64,000 nucleotides of DNA from Rhodospirillaceae bacterium (GTDB lineage Bacteria; Pseudomonadota; Alphaproteobacteria; GCA-2731375), in the NCBI GenBank assembly GCA_018660265.1, contig JABJKS010000045.1, positions 62,001 through 126,000 of the forward strand, in the 5' to 3' direction. Every line of letters begins with the position of its first letter. Positions within the stretch are counted from its first letter, which is position 1. The notes under the pieces are model-generated. The model searched no databases, was not told the origin of the DNA, and saw only the letters and a program-made list of their open reading frames with translations. This document shows positions 55,986 through 64,000 of this stretch, in pieces. A program made the position numbers and the translations under genes.

Positions 55986-56750
55986 CTACCGCCCCAACCT
56001 TACCGGCAGCCCGGCGGCCCGCATGGCCGCCTTCGCCTCAGCAATGGAATATTCACCAAAGTGAAAGATGGAGGCCGCCAGGACAGCATCCGCATGGCCC
56101 TCAACAATACCGTCGACCATATGATCCAGCGTGCCAACGCCACCCGAGGCAATGACGGGTACACTGACCGCATCCGCCACCAATCGGGTTAGTTCAGTGT
56201 CGAAGCCCGATTTGGTGCCGTCCTTATCCATGGAGGTCAACAGGATTTCCCCCGCCCCTAATTCGGTCATCCGCTGGGCCCAGCCGATCACCTCGATGCC
56301 CGTGGGATTGCGTCCGCCGTGGGTGAAGACTTCAAAACCGCCCCCGCCATTCCGTTTGGCATCTATGGCGACAACGATGCATTGGTTGCCGAATTTCAAA
56401 GCCGCCTCGGCCACGAATTCGGGACGGTTCACGGCAGCCGTATTGATAGAAACCTTATCTGCACCCGCGAGGAGCAGCTTGCGCACATCCTCGACCACCC
56501 GAACACCGCCGCCGACCGTTAACGGCATAAAGCATTGTTCCGCCGTCGCGCTGACCACGTCAAAGATGATCTCCCGGTTGTCCGACGATGCGGTGATGTC
56601 CAGGAATGTCAATTCGTCCGCACCGGCCTTGTCATAGACCTTGGCTTGTTCGACTGGGTCGCCCGCATCCACCAAATCGACAAAGTTGACGCCCTTGACC
56701 ACGCGGCCATCTTTAACATCGAGACAGGGAATGACGCGCTTGGTCAGCAT
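55986..56750 (-). CDS. hisF: imidazole glycerol phosphate synthase subunit HisF
   Basis: A 254-residue TIM barrel that cyclises PRFAR with ammonia from HisH to give IGP and AICAR. Catalytic Asp in [14 protein letters not shown] and in [15 protein letters not shown]; phosphate loops [10 protein letters not shown] and [11 protein letters not shown]. Its ATG overlaps the hisA stop by 1 nt, ensuring coupling. Confidence 0.97.
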   Translation of the reverse strand: MLTKRVIPCLDVKDGRVVKGVNFVDLVDAGDPVEQAKVYDKAGADELTFLDITASSDNREIIFDVVSATAEQCFMPLTVGGGVRVVEDVRKLLLAGADKVSINTAAVNRPEFVAEAALKFGNQCIVVAIDAKRNGGGGFEVFTHGGRNPTGIEVIGWAQRMTELGAGEILLTSMDKDGTKSGFDTELTRLVADAVSVPVIASGGVGTLDHMVDGIVEGHADAVLAASIFHFGEYSIAEAKAAMRAAGLPVRLGR

Positions 56751-57493
56751 TATCCTTCGCCCCCTAGCGCTTTCAGGGCAGCGGCGACATCAAAAGCGCC
56801 GTCGTATAAGGCCCGGCCAACGATGACACCTTCGATACCGCCACCTGCAATGTCTGCGGCGGCTGCCTTCAATGCCGTCAGATCATCCAGGTTCGTTACC
56901 CCGCCCGAGGCGATGACCGGTGTGGAGATCGCGTCCGCCAGCTGGGCGGTCGCGGTCACATTGTGCCCCTGCATGGCCCCGTCGCGGTCAATGTCCGTAT
57001 AGATAATTGCGGCCGCACCGGCACCTTCAAAATGGCGGGCCAGATCAATCACCGGAACATCGGATTGTTCGACCCAGCCTTCCACGGCGACACGGCCATC
57101 CCGGCCATCAATGCCGATGGCGATGCGGCCCGGATGGCGGCGGCACATATCGGCCACCAGATCTGGTTGGCGCAAGGCAAATGTGCCGATGATCACCCGG
57201 TTGATCCCCGCCTCCAGCCAGGTGAGCGCCGTATTTTCATCACGAATGCCACCGCCCAGTTGCACGGGAATGGTCAAGGCCTGCAATATGGCAGCCACGG
57301 CGTCGCCATTGACCGGCCGGCCCTCGATAGCGCCATTCAGGTCAACCAGATGCAGCCACTGACAGCCGGCATCCTGAAAGGACCGCGCCTGGGCGGCGGG
57401 GTCATTGTTGAAGACCGTCGCGGCAGCCATCTCGCCGCGCAACAGGCGGACGCAGTCGCCGTCTTTCAAATCAATGGCTGGGTACAGGTTCAT
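56750..57493 (-). CDS. hisA: ProFAR isomerase HisA
   Basis: A 247-residue TIM barrel isomerising ProFAR to PRFAR. Catalytic Asp in [14 protein letters not shown] (N-terminal) and [12 protein letters not shown] (~129-136), phosphate-binding [10 protein letters not shown] and [10 protein letters not shown]. Sits between hisH and hisF, the standard order. Confidence 0.96.
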   Translation of the reverse strand: MNLYPAIDLKDGDCVRLLRGEMAAATVFNNDPAAQARSFQDAGCQWLHLVDLNGAIEGRPVNGDAVAAILQALTIPVQLGGGIRDENTALTWLEAGINRVIIGTFALRQPDLVADMCRRHPGRIAIGIDGRDGRVAVEGWVEQSDVPVIDLARHFEGAGAAAIIYTDIDRDGAMQGHNVTATAQLADAISTPVIASGGVTNLDDLTALKAAAADIAGGGIEGVIVGRALYDGAFDVAAALKALGGEG

Positions 57494-57506
57494 GAGATCG
57501 ACACTC

Positions 57507-58151
57507 TTACGGTGACCAGGACAGGAAGTTAGCGATGAAGCGCAGGCCCACGGCCTGGCTTTTCTCCGGATGGAATTGCGTGCCGGCTATATTGCCTTTG
57601 GCGACGGCGGATACGATGGGGGGTCCATATTCGACCTCCGCCAGCACGCAGCTGTCGTTGCTGGGAACAAAACCATAGGAATGGACGAAATAGACATGGT
57701 CGCCAGGATCAATGCCTGCGAACAGATTGGCCGGGCTTTCCTTGATCCGCAGGGCATTCCAACCCATGTGCGGCACTTTTTTGCGCACATCGCCAGGCTC
57801 GATCGCGCGGACCTCACCGCCGATCCAGCCAAGTCCGGCGTGTTCCCCATGCTCCAACCCGCGATCTGCCAATAGCTGCATGCCAACGCAAATACCCAAA
57901 AACGGCCGGCCCTTTTTGTGGACAAATTCATCCAGGGCATCAACCATGCCGTCAACCGCGCCCAGACCGGCCCGGCAATCGGCAAAAGCCCCGACGCCGG
58001 GCAGGACCACGCGATCCGCGTCGGCGACAATTTCTGCCTTTGATGTGACCGTGACTTCCACAGCCGCCCCATGGTCAGCACCCGCCCGCTCAAACGCCTT
58101 GGCGGCGGAACGAAGATTGCCGGAGCCGTAATCTACAATTGCGATACGCAT
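57507..58151 (-). CDS. hisH: imidazole glycerol phosphate synthase glutaminase subunit HisH
   Basis: A 214-residue class I glutamine amidotransferase supplying NH3 to HisF. Begins IAIVDYGSGNLRSAAKAFE; nucleophile Cys in FLGICVGMQLLAD (~88-100); His/Glu in GTQFHPEKSQ (~190-199). ATG 58151. Between DUF2628 and hisA. Confidence 0.97.
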   Translation of the reverse strand: MRIAIVDYGSGNLRSAAKAFERAGADHGAAVEVTVTSKAEIVADADRVVLPGVGAFADCRAGLGAVDGMVDALDEFVHKKGRPFLGICVGMQLLADRGLEHGEHAGLGWIGGEVRAIEPGDVRKKVPHMGWNALRIKESPANLFAGIDPGDHVYFVHSYGFVPSNDSCVLAEVEYGPPIVSAVAKGNIAGTQFHPEKSQAVGLRFIANFLSWSP

Positions 58152-58159
58152 GCTGCCTC

Positions 58160-58627
58160 TTAGGCCGGATCGAATGGCGTGGCAAAGGGGGTTAGACGGC
58201 TGGTGGGTAGGGGCGTAAATTTCTGCGCCGAAGGTTCGGCCCGCCGGTTCGATTGATCCTGCCAGCGTCCACGAAAGAAAATCTCTTCCGCCCGATGGAT
58301 GTTATTGGCCGCGACGACCGTGACCAGTTCATAGCCCTGTGCCCCTAGCCGCCAGCGCCGCCAGTCATTGGCCTGGGCAGCGACGTAAAGGGATAGCACC
58401 ACTGACAGCAACATGGTCGTGATTGTGTCCAGGCCGAGGATAAGGGTCGCGCCCGAAAGAATTGCCGTCACGGCCAAGTAGGCCAGCAAACCCCAGACCT
58501 GCTTGCGATAGATCAACCACAACAACGGCACAAAAAGGGCCGGCCAGCAAAAGCCTTCCTTGACGAAGACCACATCAGGATCCAAAGCATCACTGTCGGG
58601 TCTGTGGTGCACCGTATAGAGGCGCAT
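58160..58627 (-). CDS. DUF2628 membrane protein
   Basis: A 155-residue protein of the DUF2628 family. Residues ~25-85 carry about three hydrophobic helices (FCWPALFVPLLWLIYRKQVWG, LLAYLAVTAILSGATLILGL, TTMLLSVVLSLYVAAQAND), with RRWRLGAQGYELV following. It is embedded in the his operon between hisB and hisH, as in several Rhodospirillales. Function unknown. Confidence 0.8.
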   Translation of the reverse strand: MRLYTVHHRPDSDALDPDVVFVKEGFCWPALFVPLLWLIYRKQVWGLLAYLAVTAILSGATLILGLDTITTMLLSVVLSLYVAAQANDWRRWRLGAQGYELVTVVAANNIHRAEEIFFRGRWQDQSNRRAEPSAQKFTPLPTSRLTPFATPFDPA

Positions 58628-58645
58628 AGGCTGCTACCCCTCTTC

Positions 58646-59245
58646 CTATAGACTGCCGCCCAGGACACCCTTGGTGGAGGGCACCGCGTCGGCCCGGCGA
58701 GGGTCTATTTCCACCGCCTGACGCAGACTGCGGGCCAGGGCCTTGAAACAGCTTTCGATCATGTGATGGTTATTCTGGCCATACAGCACCTCAACATGCA
58801 GGGTGATCCCGGCGGCCTGTGACAGCGCCTGGAACCATTCCCGGAACAGCTCCGTATCCATGTCACCCAGCTTGGGCCGGTTGAAATCCACCTTCCAGAT
58901 CAAATAGGGCCTGTCGGACAGGTCCAGCGCCACCCGGGTCAGGGTTTCATCCATGGGCACCACGGCATTGCCATAACGGACGATTCCCGTACGTGGGCCC
59001 AGGGCCTCGCGGATCGCCTCACCAATGGCCAGGCCGGTATCTTCCGTGGTGTGATGGCCGTCGATGTGCAAATCGCCCTTGGCCCGGACCGTCAAATCGA
59101 TCAGGCTGTGGCGGGACAATTGTTCCAGCATATGGTCCAGAAAACCAAGGCCCGTCTGCACGTCATAGCTGCCCGTACCGTCCAGATCCACCGCGACGGT
59201 GATCTGCGTTTCCTTGGTGTTGCGTTCCACATTGGCCTTACGCAT
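58646..59245 (-). CDS. hisB: imidazoleglycerol-phosphate dehydratase
   Basis: A 199-residue monofunctional IGPD (dehydration to imidazole acetol phosphate) without the phosphatase domain fused in enterobacteria. Metal-binding HHTTED ([12 protein letters not shown], ~64) and [13 protein letters not shown] (~168), plus [13 protein letters not shown]. First gene of the his operon, divergent from hslVU across a 232 bp spacer with an 11 bp tandem array. Confidence 0.96.
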   Translation of the reverse strand: MRKANVERNTKETQITVAVDLDGTGSYDVQTGLGFLDHMLEQLSRHSLIDLTVRAKGDLHIDGHHTTEDTGLAIGEAIREALGPRTGIVRYGNAVVPMDETLTRVALDLSDRPYLIWKVDFNRPKLGDMDTELFREWFQALSQAAGITLHVEVLYGQNNHHMIESCFKALARSLRQAVEIDPRRADAVPSTKGVLGGSL

Positions 59246-59268
59246 GGCCTGATACTCCTCGACTGCGA

Positions 59269-59323
59269 CGGGATTGCGACGGGATCGATGCGGGATCGAG
59301 ACGGGCCCGAGATGGGATTGTGG
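59269..59323. repeat. 11 bp tandem array in the hisB-hslV divergent spacer
   Basis: Five imperfect 11 bp units (59269, 59280, 59291, 59302, 59313) of the type CGGGATCGAGA. It starts 24 bp from the hisB ATG, so it lies where a his promoter would be. The remainder of the 59246-59477 spacer shows no other clear element. Confidence 0.65.
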
Positions 59324-59477
59324 CCCCCAGCGATCTATCTATCCATTACTTGAGGGCGGTATAGCAGTCCGGCGCAGTATTCGCCAGTGCCGGTTCCCTG
59401 GATTTGGATTTGTTAGACTTGTATCAATCGCCTTTTCACCATACATCAAAGGCTGGCTGACAAAGGATTTAGAGCAC

Positions 59478-60047
59478 GTGGATCATTCAAACGACAAAAC
59501 CTGGTACGGCACCACCATATTATGCGTCCGTAAGGGCGACACCGTCGTCATGGCAGGCGATGGCCAGGTCAGCCTGGGACAGACCGTGATTAAAGCCAAT
59601 GCGCGCAAAGTGCGCCGTCTGGGCACGGGGGGCAAGATTGTCGCCGGTTTCGCCGGTGCCACGGCGGATGCCTTTACTTTGTTTGAGCGTCTGGAAGGCA
59701 AGCTGGAACAGCATCCCGGCAACCTGACCCGGGCGGCGGTCGAAATGGCCAAGGACTGGCGCACGGATCGTTATTTGCGCCGGTTGGAGGCGATGATGGC
59801 CGTCTCGGACGTTGATACGTCTTTGGTGTTGACCGGCACCGGCGATGTGCTGGAACCCGAAGATGGCCTGATCGGCATCGGTTCGGGAGGGTCCTATGCA
59901 CTGGCCGCGGCCCGGGCCTTGATTGATCAGGAGAATATGGCGGCTGAAGACATCGCCCGGAAAGCCATGCAGATCGCCGCCGGTATCTGCGTCTACACCA
60001 ATGAAAACGTCACCGTGGAAACATTAAGTCAGCAGGACCCGGCATAA
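59478..60047 (+). CDS. hslV: ATP-dependent protease subunit HslV (ClpQ)
   Basis: A 189-residue N-terminal-nucleophile peptidase. The mature chain begins with catalytic Thr12 ([13 protein letters not shown]) after an 11-residue propeptide. Further motifs: [28 protein letters not shown] and [19 protein letters not shown] 59478; upstream frame to 59274 would translate a repeat-rich spacer. The stop shares one base with the hslU ATG (TAATG). Confidence 0.95.
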   Translation: MDHSNDKTWYGTTILCVRKGDTVVMAGDGQVSLGQTVIKANARKVRRLGTGGKIVAGFAGATADAFTLFERLEGKLEQHPGNLTRAAVEMAKDWRTDRYLRRLEAMMAVSDVDTSLVLTGTGDVLEPEDGLIGIGSGGSYALAAARALIDQENMAAEDIARKAMQIAAGICVYTNENVTVETLSQQDPA

Positions 60048-61360
60048 TGACAGAATTCAGCCCCCGGGAAATTGTTTCCGAACTGGACCGCTATATCGTC
60101 GGCCAGAACGATGCCAAACGCGCCGTGGCCATCGCCCTGCGTAACCGCTGGCGGCGCATGCAGCTGGAAGGCAACATGCGCGAAGAGGTGATGCCGAAGA
60201 ATATCCTGATGATCGGCCCCACGGGCGTCGGCAAGACAGAGATTGCCCGCCGCCTGGCCCGCCTGGCCGGCGCGCCTTTCGTGAAGGTCGAGGCGACGAA
60301 ATTTACCGAAGTCGGCTATGTCGGCCGGGATGTGGAGCAGATAGTCCGCGACCTGGTGGAAATCGCCCTGACCATGATGCGGGACAAACGCCGGGAAACC
60401 GTGCAGGCAAAAGCAGAAATGGCGGCGGAAGAGCGGGTTTTGGACGCGCTTGTAGGCGACACTGCCTCTGAAAGCACGCGGCAGTCCTTTCGCAAAAAAT
60501 TGCGGGAAGGGGAGCTGGCCGAAAAAGAGATAGAGCTGGATCTGGCTGATACGGGTGGTGGCGGTATGCCGACATTTGAGGTGCCGGGCATGCCCGGTGC
60601 GCAGATGGGCATGTTGAACCTGAACGATATGCTGGGCAAGGCCCTGGGCGGGGACCGCACCAAGCGCCGGCGTCTGACGGTGGCGGAAAGCTACGATGTA
60701 TTGGTGGCGGAGGAATCCGATAAACTGTTGGATGAAGAAGCCTTGGTTCGCGATGCCCTGGCGGCGGTGGAAGAAAACGGCATCGTCTTTTTGGATGAGA
60801 TCGATAAAGTCACCGCCCGCTCGGAACGTTCAGGCGGCGATGTTAGCCGCGAAGGCGTGCAGCGGGATCTACTGCCCCTGTTGGAGGGCACGACAGTGTC
60901 CACCAAGTACGGTGCCATAAAGACCGATCATGTGCTGTTCATCGCCTCGGGCGCTTTCCATCTGGCTAAACCGTCGGATCTGTTGCCAGAACTGCAGGGC
61001 CGTCTGCCAATCCGTGTGGAGTTGTCCGCCTTGGGCGCGGATGATTTTAAGCGTATTTTGTTGGAGCCTGAGGCTTCGTTAATCAAGCAGTATGTCGCTT
61101 TGTTGGACACCGAAGGGGTCACCCTTGATTTCACCGACGATGCCATCGATGAAATTGCCGCCGTCGCGGCGGAGGTCAACCAAAATGTGGAAAATATCGG
61201 TGCCCGCCGTCTGCACACAATATTAGAACGTGTTTTGGACGATATCAGCTTTACTGCCACGGACCGGCCCGGCGAAACCGTCACCATCGATGCGGATTTC
61301 GTGCGGGAAAACATGGGCGACCTGGCCAAAAACGCTGATTTGTCGAAGTTTATTCTGTAG
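60047..61360 (+). CDS. hslU: ATP-dependent unfoldase HslU (ClpY)
   Basis: A 437-residue AAA+ unfoldase partnering HslV. Walker [16 protein letters not shown] (~60), Walker B FLDEIDKV (~250), the HslU-specific I domain around 110-240, sensor [13 protein letters not shown], and C-terminal KFIL that inserts into HslV. Translationally coupled to hslV. Confidence 0.97.
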   Translation: MTEFSPREIVSELDRYIVGQNDAKRAVAIALRNRWRRMQLEGNMREEVMPKNILMIGPTGVGKTEIARRLARLAGAPFVKVEATKFTEVGYVGRDVEQIVRDLVEIALTMMRDKRRETVQAKAEMAAEERVLDALVGDTASESTRQSFRKKLREGELAEKEIELDLADTGGGGMPTFEVPGMPGAQMGMLNLNDMLGKALGGDRTKRRRLTVAESYDVLVAEESDKLLDEEALVRDALAAVEENGIVFLDEIDKVTARSERSGGDVSREGVQRDLLPLLEGTTVSTKYGAIKTDHVLFIASGAFHLAKPSDLLPELQGRLPIRVELSALGADDFKRILLEPEASLIKQYVALLDTEGVTLDFTDDAIDEIAAVAAEVNQNVENIGARRLHTILERVLDDISFTATDRPGETVTIDADFVRENMGDLAKNADLSKFIL

Positions 61361-61367
61361 ATTTTTG

Positions 61368-61958
61368 TCAGCCGGGATAGTCAATGCTACGTCGGGCAGC
61401 CATGCCGCGGCCGATGCTTTCCATATCCTTTGCTTCCAGGTAACGGCGGGCCAGGGGCAGGACGATGTTGTTTTCCCAGATGATATGGCGGCGTTGGGTA
61501 TTCACAAAACGGGCGACCGAGGTTTCGAACAATTCCCTCTGGCTCACAACCTTGTCCGCCAATAACGCGGCAAAGCCATTGGTGATAATAGGCAGCAGGG
61601 CAAAATCTTCCTCGTGCTCCTGCTGCAAAGTGGTGAGGATGTTTTTGGTGTCGCGATCGCCGCGGCATTGTTGCAACAGCGCGGGGAACAGGCCTTCATC
61701 TTCATCCGTGATATGAAGGCCCAATTCATCACATAAATAGGCCTGGATCACCCGAACATCGGCGGTGGTATCATCAGCCAGGGGCATGGCGAATATGCCA
61801 GCGGTCAGATAACGGTCCATTGTCGCGATAACCTGGCGCAGCCTGTAGTGGTCGGCGAAAATATATTCGATGGGCTCTCGCAAAAGATTTTCCGGAATTG
61901 GCTCCAGAACCAGCGGCTCCCAATCGTCGCCATGGCAATTTTTGAGTTTCTCGCCCAA
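61368..61958 (-). CDS. hemerythrin-like di-iron protein
   Basis: A ~196-residue hemerythrin HHE-fold protein. Candidate iron ligands: His in IFADHYRLRQV, LGLHITDEDEGLFP, QQEHEEDF and RRHIIWENNIVLP. Bacterial relatives bind O2, NO or iron. The preferred start is TTG 61958, set by GAGGAG 8 nt upstream; GTG 61967 would overlap the SD. An FNR-type box lies just upstream (62012-62025). A nitric-oxide or oxygen-sensing role would suit the nap genes but is inference. Confidence 0.8.
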   Translation of the reverse strand: MGEKLKNCHGDDWEPLVLEPIPENLLREPIEYIFADHYRLRQVIATMDRYLTAGIFAMPLADDTTADVRVIQAYLCDELGLHITDEDEGLFPALLQQCRGDRDTKNILTTLQQEHEEDFALLPIITNGFAALLADKVVSQRELFETSVARFVNTQRRHIIWENNIVLPLARRYLEAKDMESIGRGMAARRSIDYPG

Positions 61959-62011
61959 CCCGCTCACTCCTCATTGAGCGGATAGACTACGGGGCTGGGA
62001 GGACCACCGCC

Positions 62012-62025
62012 TTGATGCGCGTCAA
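62012..62025. promoter_or_regulatory. FNR/FixK-type box upstream of hemerythrin gene
   Basis: TTGAT-GCGC-GTCAA (reverse TTGAC-GCGC-ATCAA), one mismatch to TTGAT-N4-ATCAA, centred about 60 bp before the start. It matches the half-sites of the dsbA- and nap-upstream dyads. Confidence 0.5.
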
Positions 62026-62036
62026 TGGGATATTAG

Positions 62037-62075
62037 TCAGCCGACCGGCAGGAGGACATTCTGGTGCATGTTCAT
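62037..62075 (-). CDS. possible 12-residue leader peptide ORF
   Basis: ATG 62075 after AAGGAGAGAACCG is followed by codons for MNMHQNVLLPVG and a TGA at 62037-62039. The Shine-Dalgarno spacing is near ideal, unusual for a chance frame this short. It lies 85 nt after the HAD gene and ends just before the hemerythrin FNR-type box. No known leader peptide matches; it may be incidental. Confidence 0.3.
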   Translation of the reverse strand: MNMHQNVLLPVG

Positions 62076-62160
62076 TCGGTTCTCTCCTTGATGCTTCTGT
62101 CTTGGTAAACATCAGCTTTTCAGAAGTGGATCGAATGAACAACCTCGTGAGAGCTCACAT

Positions 62161-62829
62161 CTAGCCTAACGATATGCCTAATATACCTTCCAGGTCGCTG
62201 ATCGCCTGTGCGGCGGAGAGAACTTTGATGGTGGTCATACCCATGGCCTTGGCTGGTTTCAGATTAACACCCAGGTCATCCATGAAGACGGCTTGGGATG
62301 GTTCCACCGCCAACATTTCGCAGGCAATTTTATAGAATTCCGGTTCCGGTTTGCGGACGCCTACCTTGCTGGATTCGACCACCTGTTCAAATATTTCCAT
62401 CACTTTCGCGATCTCAGCCGCTTTGCCTGCATCCCCTGTCATGGAGGGGCCGTGGCCGGTCTGCATGTTGTTGGTCAGACAGGCGGTCTTGTAATGCTTG
62501 GCAACGATCCCCAGGGCCGTGACCATTTCCGGCTGCAGGCGGCCAGACAACAAGGGCAGGATTTCACTGCCGTTTATGGCGTGACCGGCAGCACGGGATT
62601 CGACCTCAAACAAATCGCCGAACTCCGCCTTGCTGACGTCATTGCGTTCCATTTTGGCCCAGGCGTTGGTGTCAGGATTGGTGGCATTAATGGTACGGAT
62701 GAAATCCTTGGGCAGGCCGCGTTCAGCCTCAAACTTTGTAAAGGCCTCGAACGGCGAAGTGGTGAAGACACCGCCAAAATCCCACAGTACCGCCTTGATA
62801 TCGCTATTCGGGCTATCTTGGTTACGCAT
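62161..62829 (-). CDS. HAD-superfamily hydrolase (subfamily IA)
   Basis: A 222-residue HAD protein. Motif I is LWDFGGVFT, with Gly in place of the second Asp, as in several HAD-IA branches (epoxide-hydrolase-N-domain-like). Motif II TNNMQ, motif III Lys in VGVRKPEPEFY, motif IV FMDDLGVNLKPA. The missing second acid may reduce phosphatase activity. ATG 62829, 13 nt after msrB. Substrate unknown. Confidence 0.87.
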   Translation of the reverse strand: MRNQDSPNSDIKAVLWDFGGVFTTSPFEAFTKFEAERGLPKDFIRTINATNPDTNAWAKMERNDVSKAEFGDLFEVESRAAGHAINGSEILPLLSGRLQPEMVTALGIVAKHYKTACLTNNMQTGHGPSMTGDAGKAAEIAKVMEIFEQVVESSKVGVRKPEPEFYKIACEMLAVEPSQAVFMDDLGVNLKPAKAMGMTTIKVLSAAQAISDLEGILGISLG

Positions 62830-62842
62830 ACTAATTTGATCC

Positions 62843-63241
62843 CTACTTATCTTCGTCGACCAGATTTAACGAGGCCGAATTGAGGCAATAACGCAGTCCC
62901 GTGGGCGCCGGGCCGTCCGGGAACAGATGCCCCAGATGGGCATCGCAACGGGCGCACATAACCTCGGTGCGTTGCATGAACAGGGAATTATCCTCTTCCT
63001 CAATGATATTCTCCGCCGCCAAGGGGGTGTGGAAACTGGGCCAGCCGGTACCGGATTCAAACTTGGTATTTGACGAAAACAGCTCCAACCCGCAGCAGAT
63101 ACAGGCATAGGTGCCAGCATCATGGCAGCTGTTGTAGCCGGGACCGAACGGGCGTTCCGTCCCTTTTTCCCGGGCCACGTGATATTCCTCCGGGCTAAGT
63201 TGCGCCCGCCACTCGGCCTCAGTCTTTTTGATCTTATCCAT
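62843..63241 (-). CDS. msrB: peptide-methionine (R)-S-oxide reductase
   Basis: A 132-residue zinc MsrB repairing oxidised methionine. Two CxxC zinc pairs ([24 protein letters not shown]), [10 protein letters not shown], and catalytic Cys in [12 protein letters not shown] 63241 has AGGGG 9 nt upstream; ATG 63247 and TTG 63265 are alternatives. Likely cotranscribed with the HAD gene. Confidence 0.93.
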   Translation of the reverse strand: MDKIKKTEAEWRAQLSPEEYHVAREKGTERPFGPGYNSCHDAGTYACICCGLELFSSNTKFESGTGWPSFHTPLAAENIIEEEDNSLFMQRTEVMCARCDAHLGHLFPDGPAPTGLRYCLNSASLNLVDEDK

Positions 63242-63276
63242 GCCCATATCCCCTAATGTCCCCAAGTATTCGATGT

Positions 63277-63981
63277 CTATTTGAACCGCTTCAACGCCTT
63301 ATTGATTTGCTTGATCTGATGCTTGATATCCAGAGAGATTTTCGAGGTCAACTCCAAATCCCGATCTTCCAGCACATCGCCGTCGTGGCTTTCCGACCAC
63401 GCTTGTATCACATCATCCCGCTCTAACAGCAATTGTGCGATTTGCGGATGGTACAGCGCCACCATCGCCGTAACCCAACGGTTCACCGCCCAGGACGGAA
63501 ACGTGTGGTCGATAACAAAGCTGTCCAACAGGGCCGTGACGTCTTCGGCCCCATACCAGTGTTCGCCGGTGACCCAGCGGTTGGTGGTGAACAGATGCGT
63601 GGGGTAGCCCTTTGGCTCCATCGCAATGGCAATCAGATGGCAGATGATATCGTCGCCTTCCGGCCATTCCTCCACGCCAACAAAGGGCTTCGTTTCCATA
63701 TGGCCGGGGATGCCTTCGCGGCGAACAAACAGGTGAAAATGGCCGTGTTCGCCGTCTTCGGGGCGGTGGGAATGATAATAATATTGCCCATAGGTCTCGT
63801 GATCATAAACATCACCTTCGGGATAATGATCCCATTCATAAAAGGTGCCGCCGTGTTCAATGACCTGGCCGACTACATTGGCCGAGGTTTTTTCCAATAC
63901 CCGATAGCATTCCAGAACTTCGGCCCCTGCGGCGGCCATTTTTTCCAGCCGTTCCCGGGACAGATTATCGAACAAACTCAT
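63277..63981 (-). CDS. uncharacterised His-rich protein (DUF6969-like)
   Basis: A 234-residue protein of unknown function. The central [19 protein letters not shown] cluster (~70-88) of His and acidic residues suggests metal binding. Trp-rich stretches ([24 protein letters not shown]) and a C-terminal basic helix [14 protein letters not shown] follow. I think it belongs to DUF6969 but cannot verify. It is upstream of msrB in the same orientation; the complete start ATG is at 63981. Confidence 0.6.
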   Translation of the reverse strand: MSLFDNLSRERLEKMAAAGAEVLECYRVLEKTSANVVGQVIEHGGTFYEWDHYPEGDVYDHETYGQYYYHSHRPEDGEHGHFHLFVRREGIPGHMETKPFVGVEEWPEGDDIICHLIAIAMEPKGYPTHLFTTNRWVTGEHWYGAEDVTALLDSFVIDHTFPSWAVNRWVTAMVALYHPQIAQLLLERDDVIQAWSESHDGDVLEDRDLELTSKISLDIKHQIKQINKALKRFK

Positions 63982-64000
63982 GACATGTTTCCTTTTGCGG

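Noticed and set aside
59274-59478. N-terminal extension of hslV to 59274
   Set aside because: Would translate the 11 bp repeat and spacer; the HslV propeptide starts at GTG 59478.

Overview
The window is a 64 kb, GC-rich, gene-dense chromosomal stretch from an alphaproteobacterium, most likely a Rhodospirillales-like lineage. The evidence is gene content and order: rnhB-ccrM-mutY beside DUF721-dsbA-smc; an F0-only ATP synthase operon (atpI-B-E-F'-F) without the F1 genes; HDAC-like/xseB/ispA/dxs/tlyA; dacC-holB-metG-tatD-MBL; and hisB-DUF2628-hisH-hisA-hisF next to hslVU. CcrM, the cell-cycle GANTC methylase, is itself close to diagnostic of the class. No rRNA, tRNA, CRISPR array, prophage or autonomous insertion sequence was seen.

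Layout. 1-8.9 kb: end of a CPA2 antiporter, rnhB, ccrM (two GANTC sites just upstream), mutY (frameshifted at a G9 tract), DUF721, a DsbA-like protein and smc. 9.1-11.8 kb: F0 operon with two stem-loops after atpE and a strong terminator. 11.9-18.2 kb, minus strand: a secreted protein that looks like a catalytically dead archaemetzincin, a membrane/ferredoxin/cyclase fusion, and polA. 18.2-18.6 kb: no protein gene, but a plus-strand three-hairpin small RNA candidate with a C/U-rich anti-Shine-Dalgarno loop. 18.6-24 kb, minus strand: MBL hydrolase, tatD, metG, holB, dacC. 24.1-28.7 kb, minus strand: a four-gene catabolic operon (NicX-like ring-cleavage dioxygenase, alpha/beta hydrolase, acyl-CoA dehydrogenase, acyl-CoA ligase). 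28.8-36 kb, plus strand: HDAC-like, xseB, ispA, dxs, tlyA, RNA methyltransferase, PilZ, dienelactone hydrolase. 36-45.7 kb: thioesterase, aroC, fabI, LeuA-like, DnaJ-like, Sel1 and glycine-zipper proteins, FieF, a kinase fusion, and several palindromic repeats including a 274 bp MITE-like element. 45.7-52.6 kb: napEDABC behind an FNR-type box, an MFS transporter, a tandem UspA and a truncated VOC gene. 52.7-59.2 kb: SDR, a second HDAC-like gene, HIT, and a minus-strand histidine operon with sixA inserted. 59.4-64 kb: hslVU, then minus-strand hemerythrin, HAD, msrB and an uncharacterised His-rich protein.

How it fits together. Most genes are housekeeping (replication and repair, F0, isoprenoid precursors, histidine, proteolysis). 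The accessory layer suggests facultative anaerobic respiration: a compact nap operon, a predicted redox-linked cyclase, and three TTGA-type FNR/FixK dyads (before dsbA, nap and the hemerythrin gene). A second theme is repeats: at least seven loci carry degenerate 11-12 bp tandem arrays, in frame inside proteins and also in spacers, and several palindromic elements sit directly on gene stop codons.
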